A stretch of DNA of 64,000 nucleotides from CAVTSA01 sp963737225 (GTDB taxonomy: Bacteria; Chloroflexota; Dormibacteria; Dormibacterales; Dormibacteraceae), in assembly GCA_963737225.1 (NCBI GenBank), contig CAVTSA010000008.1:1-64000 (forward strand), read 5' to 3'. Positions 8,481-16,437 of the stretch are shown here, piece after piece. Numbering within the stretch: the stretch's first letter is position 1; each line of letters begins with the position of its first letter. A program made the translations under genes and the position numbers. Under the pieces are notes generated by a model. The model worked only from the letters and a program-made list of their open reading frames with translations, searched no databases and was not told the origin of the DNA.

Positions 8481-8810
8481 TAGATCCCTCCTGGGCGTGC
8501 TGGCCGCGGACTCCTCTGTATGGGTCCCAAAGCGTCATGAGTGTGGCGCTGCCCGCCCGTCGTGTCAACCGAGAAATCAACGACGTATTCGCGGAGAGGG
8601 GGATTCGTGGACCGGTCTTCCCTGGTGCCCCTCCATTCAGAGTTCGGGCGCATGCAGCAGACGCTTTACGGACGCCGTGCACGATGCCACCGACGTGGAA
8701 CGGCTTGGGCAGGTTTTGGGGTCCACGTCCATCCGGTCAGGGCCCTTGGGCCGCGGCAGGCGACTTAACCGCTGCGAAGCCTGCTCGGTGCCAGCAGCTC
8801 AGACTCACGG
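8481..8810. other. 330 bp spacer without a recognisable gene
   Basis: Short plus-strand frames begin near 8537 but show no domain. The stretch should hold the permease promoter on its left side; no clear -35/-10 pair stands out. Confidence 0.4.
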
Positions 8811-9272
8811 TCAAGGCTCCCCGAGCCGAGCGGACGCCGTCGGCATAGGACCATCCTCCGTGAGCCGGCCAGGATTCTGGTTCATCGCGCCATCGAGATA
8901 GCGCTCGAGGGCGGTCCTCGGAATCCGGATTGAGCGTCCGATTTCGGCGGCGTAGAGATGGCCGTCGTGCACCAGCCGAGAGACCTGGCGAGGTGACACG
9001 CGCAGGATCTGCGCCACCTCCGGCACCGTGAGGACGCCGTCGAACGGGTCTCGGAGCTCCTCAACCTCGAAAAGATCCTGGACACGGACACCGAGGCGGC
9101 GGGCGAAGAGGATCCGGTTCCGTGGCAAAAGCTGGCGCTGGCCCCGCTCCACCAGGCTCAACATCGTTCGGTCGAGGCCGACGATATCACCGATCTCCTG
9201 CAGCGAGTAGCCCTTCTCCACGCGCCAGCGCCGGAGGCGGCTCTCACCCTTTCGACCAGGCCTGGCGACCAT
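8811..9272 (-). CDS. Two-headed DNA-binding protein: XRE-type HTH plus excisionase/MerR-type HTH
   Basis: 153 residues. Residues about 12-67 form a Cro/cI-type HTH (RRWRVEKGYSLQEIGDIVGL, then MLSLVERG). Residues about 81-130 form an excisionase-type winged HTH (LTVPEVAQILRVSPRQVSRLVHDG, then GRSIRIPRTALERYL). The open frame extends to 9398, but the ATG at 9272 begins the conserved part. The architecture suits a phage-like or mobile-element regulator and fits the decayed accessory surroundings; it could be a surviving piece of an integrated element. Confidence 0.72.
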   Translation of the reverse strand: MVARPGRKGESRLRRWRVEKGYSLQEIGDIVGLDRTMLSLVERGQRQLLPRNRILFARRLGVRVQDLFEVEELRDPFDGVLTVPEVAQILRVSPRQVSRLVHDGHLYAAEIGRSIRIPRTALERYLDGAMNQNPGRLTEDGPMPTASARLGEP

Positions 9273-9747
9273 CCGTGTCACCCTGGCCAGGGAGGTTACG
9301 CCGATGTCAACGGGGCCAGGCACCGAACGCACACAACTCAGACTTGTGCTCGCCGACAGTGACAACCGCGCCCCCGCCGAGAACCGCAAGAAGTCCACCA
9401 GGATGCTCCAGCTCCAATGCCCGGATGCGGGTACGTGATCCGAACCAGTCTGCTCCTGCGGCGACGACCTTCAAGTAGCGGCGTGAACCTCCCAGTACCG
9501 CAACGAGTACAGCATCGAGGGGCGGGACTGAAGGTTACATGCCGGGACGCGTTGAATTCACGGACCCCAGTTCAACGACCGGTCATCTCGATACCTCGTC
9601 GCCGGCCACGCTGCTCATACCGATGCAACGCGGTGTCCGCCATCCCGGTCACGGTGGGACACAAGCGACCCGGCTTGACGGCAGCAAGCGACGAAGCATC
9701 CCCAACCGATTGGATGTACGTCTGACCCAGGCGGGCCCGGCGTTGCG
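9273..9747. other. 475 bp of degenerate sequence
   Basis: A minus-strand frame over about 9313-9530 reads in protein-like fashion (LKVVAAGADWFGS, GGLLAVLGGGAVVTVG) but has no usual start or recognisable family. It may be a gene remnant. Nothing else is supported. Confidence 0.35.
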
Positions 9748-9846
9748 TTATGGCCGGATCTGCAGCACGATCTTGCCCCGAGTGTGTCAACCCGCGAGCC
9801 ACGCTAGCGCCTCACGAACCTGATCCAGCGGCAACGGCCCCGTCCA
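9748..9846 (-). pseudogene. C-terminal remnant of a zinc-type alcohol dehydrogenase/quinone reductase
   Basis: The frame reads TGPLPLDQVREALAWLAG, an internal TGA, HTRGKIVLQIRP and a final TAA at 9748-9750. GKIVLxI-P is the typical last segment of MDR-superfamily NADPH:quinone reductases and alcohol dehydrogenases. Only about 33 codons remain and one is a stop, so it is a dead fragment. Confidence 0.6.
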
Positions 9847-10364
9847 CACTCAGAGCTCCCTTTGGCCCAGACGCCGGCTCATATTGCCGGCCACGTCCGA
9901 ACGACCCCCGCCAGCTCCCGAAACGGTCCCGGCGCGACAGCTTCCCCTCGAGTGCTTCCGCGGGCACGCATCGGGTCGTCTCGACATCTACCTCTACCGC
10001 CGCAAGCCCGACCAGCCACCGGCCTCGGTCCGGGGCAAGGGGATCGTAGACGACCGCCATCCGGTCCAGCGTCACCGCGAGCAGTCCTCCTGGCCGACAC
10101 GGCACACCTGGTCGCGAGCCGGGAGCTGCGGCTCGTGGGGCGTCGATGGCCGCCGTGAGCTCCCTGCCACACCGCAACGTCCATGATGGGCGCTGCTTCG
10201 CCTCTACGGACCTCCAGCGATCCAAGTAGAGCCGCCCGATCGCCCATTGCCAGCGACCCGGAGTCAGGCTCAGATATCCGGCTTAGTTATCTCCCACCGG
10301 GAGCCTTGCGACGCGTCGTGTCTCGGCATGAGTCTAGTAGGCCCAGTAGCCTTGGGAAACACGA
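9847..10364. other. About 520 bp, no assignable gene
   Basis: A minus-strand frame over 9812-10225 is open and contains LLAVTLDRMAVVYDPLAPD, which looks coding-like but matches no family I recognise. It overlaps the dehydrogenase remnant in another frame. Probably decayed sequence. Confidence 0.3.
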
Positions 10365-10409
10365 CTGAAAATCGCGGTGTCGTCAGTTCGATTCTGACCC
10401 TCGACACCA
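10365..10409 (+). pseudogene. tRNA-Phe(GAA)-like 3' half, no 5' half
   Basis: The 45 bases match tRNA positions 32-76. They show anticodon loop CTGAAAA (anticodon GAA), variable loop GTGTC, a T arm with five perfect pairs (GTCAG/CTGAC) around TTCGATT, acceptor strand CCTCGAC, discriminator A and encoded CCA at 10407-10409. Four of five anticodon-stem pairs are possible. No GTCGAGG acceptor strand or D arm occurs upstream. It sits where the minus-strand VOC gene stub loses homology, so it likely marks a recombination joint. Confidence 0.7.
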
Positions 10410-10619
10410 GCCCCTCCTCGGCAAGGCGACCAACCTGCGCGTGGCGGAAACGATCTCGGTATCGGACTCGGGCATCCACAGGCCTGCCTGGCCGGCATCG
10501 TCATTGCGCCACTTGAGCCGGTGCCGCAAGGCATCCCGATAGAAACGCAGGCCGTTGTCAAGGTCAGGCACCCTCACCGTAATCGCATCCAACTTTCGCA
10601 GCCGGGGAGCATTCGCCAT
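10410..10619 (-). pseudogene. N-terminal stub of a VOC (glyoxalase-like) protein
   Basis: From the ATG at 10619 the frame reads LRKLDAITVRVPDLDNGLRF, then YRDALRH and WMPESDTEIV, the first beta-alpha-beta-beta-beta unit of a VOC protein. Homology is lost before the second unit, close to the tRNA 3' half; the frame then runs on to a stop at 10383. VOC folds need two units, so this is a truncated gene. Confidence 0.6.
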
Positions 10620-10702
10620 AGCCACGAGTTTGCCCGAGCGCGGCGCGCAACCCCGGGATCTCGCCATCCCCGAGGCACTGCAGACCAGCCGTCTGTCTCG
10701 GA

Positions 10703-10716
10703 GACACCGTGGTGTC
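10703..10716. repeat. Short inverted repeat in the spacer before the siderophore gene
   Basis: GACACC and GGTGTC form 6-bp arms around a 2-nt centre. It lies in a gene-free stretch between the VOC stub and the siderophore-interacting gene. No function is inferred; the rest of 10620-10881 shows nothing recognisable. Confidence 0.3.
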
Positions 10717-10881
10717 GAGGACGGCTCGACGTCGCAGGCAGCCCATCGCAACCCGGCGCTCAGGGTCACCCGACGCGGAGGTACCTGAGTGCGGCCTCGA
10801 GATTAGCGTCGCGCCGCTCTGCAGAGTCGATCGTCAGCCCAATCAACGACAAACCACTACCCCCCCGTACCGATCGAGCAG

Positions 10882-10900
10882 TTCCGTTAGCCTAGGCAAA
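10882..10900. promoter_or_regulatory. Possible DtxR/IdeR iron box
   Basis: The 19-mer with core GTTAGCCTA matches about 14 of 19 positions of the DtxR/IdeR consensus TTAGGTTAGSCTAACCTAA by eye. It lies 40 bp upstream of a siderophore-interacting protein gene, the expected place for iron repression. Confidence 0.4.
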
Positions 10901-10939
10901 TCGACCCCGTAGCCATCACTAACCGAATCTGGAGGTTCG

Positions 10940-11764
10940 ATGACGACCCTTCCCGACCGACCGCGCCCAAGACCCCGACCGACGTTCCATCCGGTGACAG
11001 TCGTCGAGACGCGCGACCTGACGCCTCGCCTGCGTCGCGTGGTGTTCGCCGGCGACACGCTCGACACCTACACCAACGACGGTCCCAGCACCCATTGCAA
11101 GCTTGCCGTTTCTCCGGACTCGGCTGCCGACGTAGCGCCTCCGAAGGTCACCTCTGACGGCGTGCAGTGGCCGGCGGATCGCCCACGACCGGTGCTGCGT
11201 ACCTACACCCCACGGGTGGTCGACCCGGCAGCCAAACGGCTTGCCATCGATTTCGCACTGCACCCCGACGGAGGTCCGGCAACGCGATGGGCGGCCGCCG
11301 CGCGACCGGGACAGCAGGTCGTCGTCTCGGGAGGTCGCGGCGCCTACCGGATCGATCCGGCCGCGCCCTGGACGGTGCTGGCGGCCGACGAGACCTCTCT
11401 GCCTGCCGCCGGCACCATCCTCGAAGCGGCACCTGCGGGCGCGCGAGTGCTCTTGCTGGGTGAGGTCGCCGATAGCGCCGAGGAGCTTGGCTTCGATACT
11501 CCGGCCTCCCTGCAGGTGACCTGGCTGCATCGCGGAGCGGCGCCGGGGCGAGCAGGCCGGCTCGCAGCCCAGGCGATCCGGGAGCTACCCCTCCCGGCCG
11601 GTGACGGCAACTTCTGGATCTGCCTCGAGGCGACGGCCATGCGGGAGGCACGGCGGTACCTCCTGCACGAGCGGGGTGTCGGTCGCGAGCGCCTCTACAC
11701 TCGCGGATATTGGAAGCTGGGTGAGGTTGATCATCCGGATCACGACTCCGGAGACGAGGTCTGA
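10940..11764 (+). CDS. Siderophore-interacting flavoprotein (SIP/ViuB family)
   Basis: 274 residues, the usual family size. An FAD-binding barrel (about 15-140) includes RPVLRTYTPR, the SIP version of the RxYS/T flavin motif. A C-terminal NAD(P)-type domain (about 145-265) contains LLLGEVADSAE and WICLEATAMREARRYLL and ends RGYWKLGE, the typical SIP terminus. These cytoplasmic enzymes reduce ferric siderophores to release iron. GGAGG lies just before the ATG. A possible iron box is 40 bp upstream. No siderophore transporter is nearby. Confidence 0.88.
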   Translation: MTTLPDRPRPRPRPTFHPVTVVETRDLTPRLRRVVFAGDTLDTYTNDGPSTHCKLAVSPDSAADVAPPKVTSDGVQWPADRPRPVLRTYTPRVVDPAAKRLAIDFALHPDGGPATRWAAAARPGQQVVVSGGRGAYRIDPAAPWTVLAADETSLPAAGTILEAAPAGARVLLLGEVADSAEELGFDTPASLQVTWLHRGAAPGRAGRLAAQAIRELPLPAGDGNFWICLEATAMREARRYLLHERGVGRERLYTRGYWKLGEVDHPDHDSGDEV

Positions 11765-12037
11765 TCTCGATTCCGCCCTGCCCATGCCGGCGGCGGCGGT
11801 GGTCCTGTCGACGTACTCCAACTCCTTCACAACGGTGATCCGGGCGGCGGCGGGCAGAACCCGTCGGCGCGGCTGGTGCTGCCAATCTGATCACGTCCTG
11901 CAGGTGCCTGGCAGCGCCAGCGCACCTCTGGATCTGCGAGAACCCGGTATGCCAGCCGGCAACGCGCCGCGCACGAGTACGTTCTGCACGTTATAGACCG
12001 CATCGGCGAGAGCTTCGGCTCGCACCGCTAACCCGCA
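11765..12037. other. 273-bp spacer
   Basis: No recognisable gene or strong hairpin was found between the siderophore-interacting gene and the HD/LuxR regulator. Confidence 0.4.
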
Positions 12038-13630
12038 GTGGTGACCGCCCCGGCGAGACAGGACAGGAGTGAAGACTCCGGCGTCCGTCTGTCTGAGCTG
12101 GTAGCTGCGTTCTCGCTGGCAACCGATCTCGGCCTTGGCCAGCCGATGGAGCATGTCCTGCGGACCTGGCTGATCGCGGCCCGCCTGAGTGAGCGCGTCG
12201 GCCTCGATGTGAAGGAGCGGGAGGCGCTCTACTACGTGGCCACCTTGGGCTGGGTCGGCTGTGTCGCGGAAACCCCGGAGGTGGCGGCCTGGTTCGGCGA
12301 CGATATCGCCTACCGGCGCGACAGCTTCGGTGTAGACCGGACTGGACTCTCGATGACGGCGTTCGTGCTTCGCCACGCGGGCTCCGGGGCCTCGGCACTG
12401 CATCGCCTGCGCCTGACGACCGCGCTGGTCGCTACCGGCGGGGCGGCCGTCGAGCGCGGGCTCATGAGCCACTGCACGACGACGGCGGTGATGGCCGAGA
12501 GATTGGGCCTGGGTGGCCAGGTATGTGATCCGCTCCAGCAGATGTTCACCCGCTGGGACGGCAGGGGCGTGCCGTCGGGGATCGCCGGCGAAGAGATCGC
12601 TCCAACCGTACGGCTGTTCCATCTTGCCGACACTCTGGAGGTGATCCACCGCATCGAGGGTCTGGATGCGGCCGTCGAGCTGGCCGAGTCGTGGCGCGGT
12701 GGTCAGTTCGATCCGGCGGTTGTCGATGCCTTCCGCGCAGGCCCGGCTGAGGTGCTGGCAGACATCGAGGACGTCAGCGACTGGGACCGGTTGATAGAAC
12801 GTGAACCGGGACTGCAGCGCCGGCTGATGGGCAGCGACCTCGACGCGGCGCTCGAAGCGATCGCCGATTTCACCGACTTGCGGTCGGCTTCTCGTGCCGG
12901 GCACTCACGGGCAGTGGCCAACCTGGCCGGCGTTGCCGGCGAGCTTTGCGGGCTGCCCGCAGCCGAGACCAGGCTGGTACGCCGTGCCGCGCTGGTGCAC
13001 GACCTGGGGTACCACGGGGTACCGGCCACCATCCTCGACAAGCGCGGTCCTCTGACGGTCAGCGAGTGGGAGCGGGTGCGAATGCACGCCTACTACACCG
13101 AACGGATGCTGAACCGGCCGGCAACCCTGGCACGCATCGGCGCGGTCGCGTCGATGGTGAATGAGCGGCTCGACGGCTCCGGCTACCACCGGGGCCTGGC
13201 CGGCGCGGCGATCCCTCTAAGTGGGCGGATCCTGGCCGCCGCCTGCGCCTACCAGGCCATGATCGAGCCGCGCTCCCACCGGCCGGCCCACACGGTGAAG
13301 GCCGCCACCGACACGCTCCGGGCCGAGGTCCGGTCGGGTCGGCTGGCCTCCGACGCGGTCGAGGCGGTCCTCACCGCGGCCGGGCAGCGGCGAGGCAGAC
13401 GCCCGAGCGGCCCGGCCGGTTTGACGACGCGCGAGATCCAGGTGCTCGTCCTGATCGCCCGTGGTGCCGCGAACAAGCAGGTGGCACGGTCTCTCGGCAT
13501 CACGGCGAAAACAGCGGGCACGCACATAGAGCGGATCTACTCGAAGATCGGCGCCTCCTCACGCTCCACAGCGACTCTGTTCGCGATGCAGCACGGTCTG
13601 CTCGGCTCACCTGAGCCGCTCGATTTGTAG
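12038..13630 (+). CDS. HD-GYP-type phosphohydrolase fused to a LuxR HTH domain
   Basis: 530 residues beginning at a GTG. The N-terminal half resembles a degenerate HD domain (HCTTTAVMAERLGL, RWDGRGVPSGIAGEEI). The second half has HDLGYHGVP (HD), RMHAYYTERML and LDGSGYHRGLAGAAIP (GYP-like) near residues 315-395, as in cyclic-di-GMP phosphodiesterases. Residues about 460-525 form a LuxR HTH (LTTREIQVLVLIARGAANKQVA, then TAGTHIERIYSKIG). Hydrolase and DNA-binding parts in one chain suggest a regulator that senses or destroys a nucleotide signal. Substrate and targets are not visible. Confidence 0.82.
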   Translation: MVTAPARQDRSEDSGVRLSELVAAFSLATDLGLGQPMEHVLRTWLIAARLSERVGLDVKEREALYYVATLGWVGCVAETPEVAAWFGDDIAYRRDSFGVDRTGLSMTAFVLRHAGSGASALHRLRLTTALVATGGAAVERGLMSHCTTTAVMAERLGLGGQVCDPLQQMFTRWDGRGVPSGIAGEEIAPTVRLFHLADTLEVIHRIEGLDAAVELAESWRGGQFDPAVVDAFRAGPAEVLADIEDVSDWDRLIEREPGLQRRLMGSDLDAALEAIADFTDLRSASRAGHSRAVANLAGVAGELCGLPAAETRLVRRAALVHDLGYHGVPATILDKRGPLTVSEWERVRMHAYYTERMLNRPATLARIGAVASMVNERLDGSGYHRGLAGAAIPLSGRILAAACAYQAMIEPRSHRPAHTVKAATDTLRAEVRSGRLASDAVEAVLTAAGQRRGRRPSGPAGLTTREIQVLVLIARGAANKQVARSLGITAKTAGTHIERIYSKIGASSRSTATLFAMQHGLLGSPEPLDL

Positions 13631-13716
13631 GGCGAATACCGGACGACTTTTCGGGTGGGGCGGCATACGTTGCTCTTGTCCCAGAGTGAACGACCCCATC
13701 TCGAAAGGAGCCTGCT

Positions 13717-14790
13717 ATGACAACTGAGCCATCCGTGGTGAATGTGGATATGGACAAGCTGATGAGCTTCGTCCACCGAGCCGTCGACGAGGTCGGTGCC
13801 ACGCTCAACAGCGCCCTCGTCGTGATGGGCGACAAGCTGGGCCTCTACCGGGAGCTGGCCGGCGCTGGTCCCCTCACCTCGCGCGAGCTGGCCGAGCGCA
13901 CGGGCACCGTCGAGCGCTACACCCGGGAGTGGTTGTGCGCCCAGGCCGCGGGTGGGTTCGTCGAATACGATCCAGAGAGCGGCAGGTACAACCTGCCACC
14001 TGAGCAGGCAGTGGCGCTCACGGACGATTCGAGCCCTGCCTACCTACCGGGCATCTTCCAGATCGCGATTGGTTCCGTCATCGACTCGCCAAGGGTCATG
14101 GAGGTCGCGAGGACCGGTGGCGGGATCGGATGGCATGACCACGTGGCCGACGTGCACGAGGGCTGCGAGCGGTTCTTCCGCCCCGGATACAACGCCCACC
14201 TGATCGCCGAATGGCTGCCCGCCCTGGACGGCATGGTCGCCAAGCTCGAGCAGGGGGCGTCAGTGGCCGACGTCGGCTGTGGACACGGGGCATCCACGGT
14301 CCTCATGGCCTCCGCGTTCCCGGCCTCCAGCTTCGTCGGCTACGACTATCACGACGGCTCGGTCGCGACCGCCCAGCAGCGCGCTTCCGCCGCCGGCCTC
14401 GATACCCGCTTCGAGGTAGCGTCGGCCGCGGGGTTCCCGGGCCAGGGCTACGACCTGGTGACCATGTTCGACTGCCTGCATGACATGGGCGACCCGGCTG
14501 GAGCCGCCCGGCACGTGCGCGACGCGCTGGCCCCAGATGGGACGTGGATGATTGTCGAGCCGGCGGCGGGTGATCGCGTGGAGGACAATCTCAATCCAGT
14601 GGGCCGCGCGTACTACGCCTTCTCCACCCTGCTGTGCACGCCATGCTCCCTGTCGCAGGAGGGCGGCATGGCACTGGGCGCACAAGCCGGCGAGGCACGC
14701 ATCTGCGACGTCGTCAGGAGCGCCGGGTTCTCCCGGTTCCGGCGGGTTGCAGAGACGCCGTTCAACATCGTCTACGAGGCCCGACCGTGA
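13717..14790 (+). CDS. SAM-dependent methyltransferase, Rv2258c-like
   Basis: 357 residues. An N-terminal winged-helix domain (about 20-110, with ALVVMGDKLGLYRELAGAGP and ERTGTVERYTREWLCAQAAGG) is typical of dimeric small-molecule O-methyltransferases. A Rossmann domain carries VADVGCGHGASTVLMA and FDCLHDMGDP. This architecture and length match Mycobacterium Rv2258c. An AAAGGAG ribosome site precedes the ATG. Substrate unknown. It follows the HD/LuxR gene by 86 bp and precedes the flavoprotein gene by 70 bp, so the three may be co-expressed. Confidence 0.8.
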   Translation: MTTEPSVVNVDMDKLMSFVHRAVDEVGATLNSALVVMGDKLGLYRELAGAGPLTSRELAERTGTVERYTREWLCAQAAGGFVEYDPESGRYNLPPEQAVALTDDSSPAYLPGIFQIAIGSVIDSPRVMEVARTGGGIGWHDHVADVHEGCERFFRPGYNAHLIAEWLPALDGMVAKLEQGASVADVGCGHGASTVLMASAFPASSFVGYDYHDGSVATAQQRASAAGLDTRFEVASAAGFPGQGYDLVTMFDCLHDMGDPAGAARHVRDALAPDGTWMIVEPAAGDRVEDNLNPVGRAYYAFSTLLCTPCSLSQEGGMALGAQAGEARICDVVRSAGFSRFRRVAETPFNIVYEARP

Positions 14791-14860
14791 CAGCCGGCGC
14801 TCGAAGCCGATCGGGGCGGGCGTGGGCCGCCACAGCTCTCACCACGCGTCGTCCTTAGAG

Positions 14861-16306
14861 ATGCAGCTCAAGACCGACTATCTGGTCGTAGGGGCAGGAG
14901 CGACAGGGCTTGCGTTTGCCGATGCGCTGATCGCTCAGGCGGACGTCAAGGTGACCATGGTGGACCGTCGGGCCGGACCTGGAGGTCATTGGCTGAACGC
15001 CTACCCGTTCGTTCGCCTGCACACGCCGTCAGCGAACTACGGCGTGGATTCGCTGTCGCTGGGCGAGGACCGCATCGACGAGACAGGCGAGAACGCCGGG
15101 TTCTACGAGCGGGCGTCGGGAGAGGCGGTGTGCGCGTACTTCGCCGAGGCCTCGGCTCGGCTTGTCGGGTCAGGACGACTCCGGCTGCTCGCCGGTCACG
15201 AGTACCTTGGCCGGTCTACTGACGGTGAGCAGGTCCGGGACGTGGGAACGGGCGAGACTCACGAGATCGCGGTGGGTCGCAAGGTCGTCGACGCTCGCTA
15301 TCTGGAGCCGTCGATCCCGGCCACCCACGAAGCTCCCTTCGGAGTGGCCAGGAACGCCTCGATGGTGCCCATCAACGACCTGCCGGTGGCCAGCCGCTCA
15401 GCCTCTGGCTACGCGGTAGTCGGCTCCGGGAAGACAGCCGTGGACGCATGTGTCTGGCTGCTCGACAGCGGCGTGGAGGCCGATCGAATCCGCTGGATCC
15501 GGCCCCGGGACGCCTGGTTCTATGACCGCCGGCACTTCCAGCCGCTGGAGCAGGTCGGCGCGATCATGGAGGGGATCTCTCTCGATGCCGAAGCCGGCGC
15601 CGAGGCGGCGGACATCCAGGGGGTCTTCGAGCAGCTGGAGGAGTCCGGACGCTTCCTGCGCATCGACCCCTCGTGGCCGGCAACGATGTATCGCGGCACG
15701 ATGCTGAGCAGGCGCGAGCTGGACGCTCTGCGGCAGATCGGGGATGTCGTCAGGCTCGGCCGGGTGCGGCGCATCGAGGTCGACCGCATCGTGCTCGAGC
15801 GAGGGGAGATCGAGAGCCGCCCTGACGTTCTGCACGTGGACTGCACGGCATTCGGCCTGAACAACGCGCCCGCCGTGCCGATCTTTCAGCCCGATCGAAT
15901 CGTGCTGCAGCAGGTACGGCACCTCTCACCCTCCTTCAACGCGGCCCTCGTGGGTTTCGTCGAGGCGAACCGGGAGGAAGATGCGGACAAGAACCGGATC
16001 TGCCCGCCAAACCCCTATCCGAGCTGCATCGAGGACTGGCCGCGGATGATGAGCCGGAGCTGGCGTACGGAGGGGCGGTGGCTACGGGAGCCCGACGTCT
16101 CGACCTGGGTGGCCGGCAGCCGGCTGAACCTTCTGCGGGCGTTGCCGGAACACGCGGACGAACCGTCGGCGCAAGCGGCGGTCAAGCGATTCCTCACACA
16201 CGTCACCACCGCCACCGAGCGGCTTCGCAGCTGGAGCGCTCGGGGGGGAGACGCGTTCAGGCCACCCGAGGAGCATCAGCGATCGGATGTGCCGCCGGCG
16301 AGGTGA
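14861..16306 (+). CDS. FAD/NAD(P)-binding oxidoreductase of unknown substrate
   Basis: 481 residues from this ATG; the longer upstream frame overlaps the methyltransferase and is not used. The start DYLVVGAGATGLAFADAL is a dinucleotide-binding GxGxxG fold and RRAGPGGHWLNAYPFVRLH resembles flavin monooxygenases. A second nucleotide loop, YAVVGSGKTAVDACVWLL, lies near residue 185. Proteins of this type are often annotated only as NAD(P)-binding. Adjacency to a methyltransferase suggests a tailoring pair for a small molecule, but no biosynthetic core enzyme is present. Confidence 0.72.
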   Translation: MQLKTDYLVVGAGATGLAFADALIAQADVKVTMVDRRAGPGGHWLNAYPFVRLHTPSANYGVDSLSLGEDRIDETGENAGFYERASGEAVCAYFAEASARLVGSGRLRLLAGHEYLGRSTDGEQVRDVGTGETHEIAVGRKVVDARYLEPSIPATHEAPFGVARNASMVPINDLPVASRSASGYAVVGSGKTAVDACVWLLDSGVEADRIRWIRPRDAWFYDRRHFQPLEQVGAIMEGISLDAEAGAEAADIQGVFEQLEESGRFLRIDPSWPATMYRGTMLSRRELDALRQIGDVVRLGRVRRIEVDRIVLERGEIESRPDVLHVDCTAFGLNNAPAVPIFQPDRIVLQQVRHLSPSFNAALVGFVEANREEDADKNRICPPNPYPSCIEDWPRMMSRSWRTEGRWLREPDVSTWVAGSRLNLLRALPEHADEPSAQAAVKRFLTHVTTATERLRSWSARGGDAFRPPEEHQRSDVPPAR

Positions 16307-16339
16307 CCATCAGGATGACCCGACCGCCCTCAACGTCCT

Positions 16340-16410
16340 CGGAGTCGGCCGTTGGTGCACCAACCGCCTATTCGCGCTGCTCGGAATCGGCAATTGGTGC
16401 ACCAATCGCC
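16340..16410. repeat. Paired palindromes, core GTGCAC, 42-bp period (locus 1)
   Basis: Two 29-bp units start at 16340 and 16382 and agree at 25 of 29 positions. Each contains TTGGTGCACCAA, with cores at 16355 and 16397. One difference is compensatory: the G:C pair flanking the palindrome in the first unit (16351/16364) is A:T in the second (16393/16406), so dyad symmetry is kept. The site lies between convergent genes (flavoprotein and ctpA). A further direct repeat, CCTTTGCACGT twice at about 16410-16433, adjoins it. Confidence 0.8.
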
Positions 16411-16437
16411 CTTTGCACGTTCCCTTTGCACGTCCGC

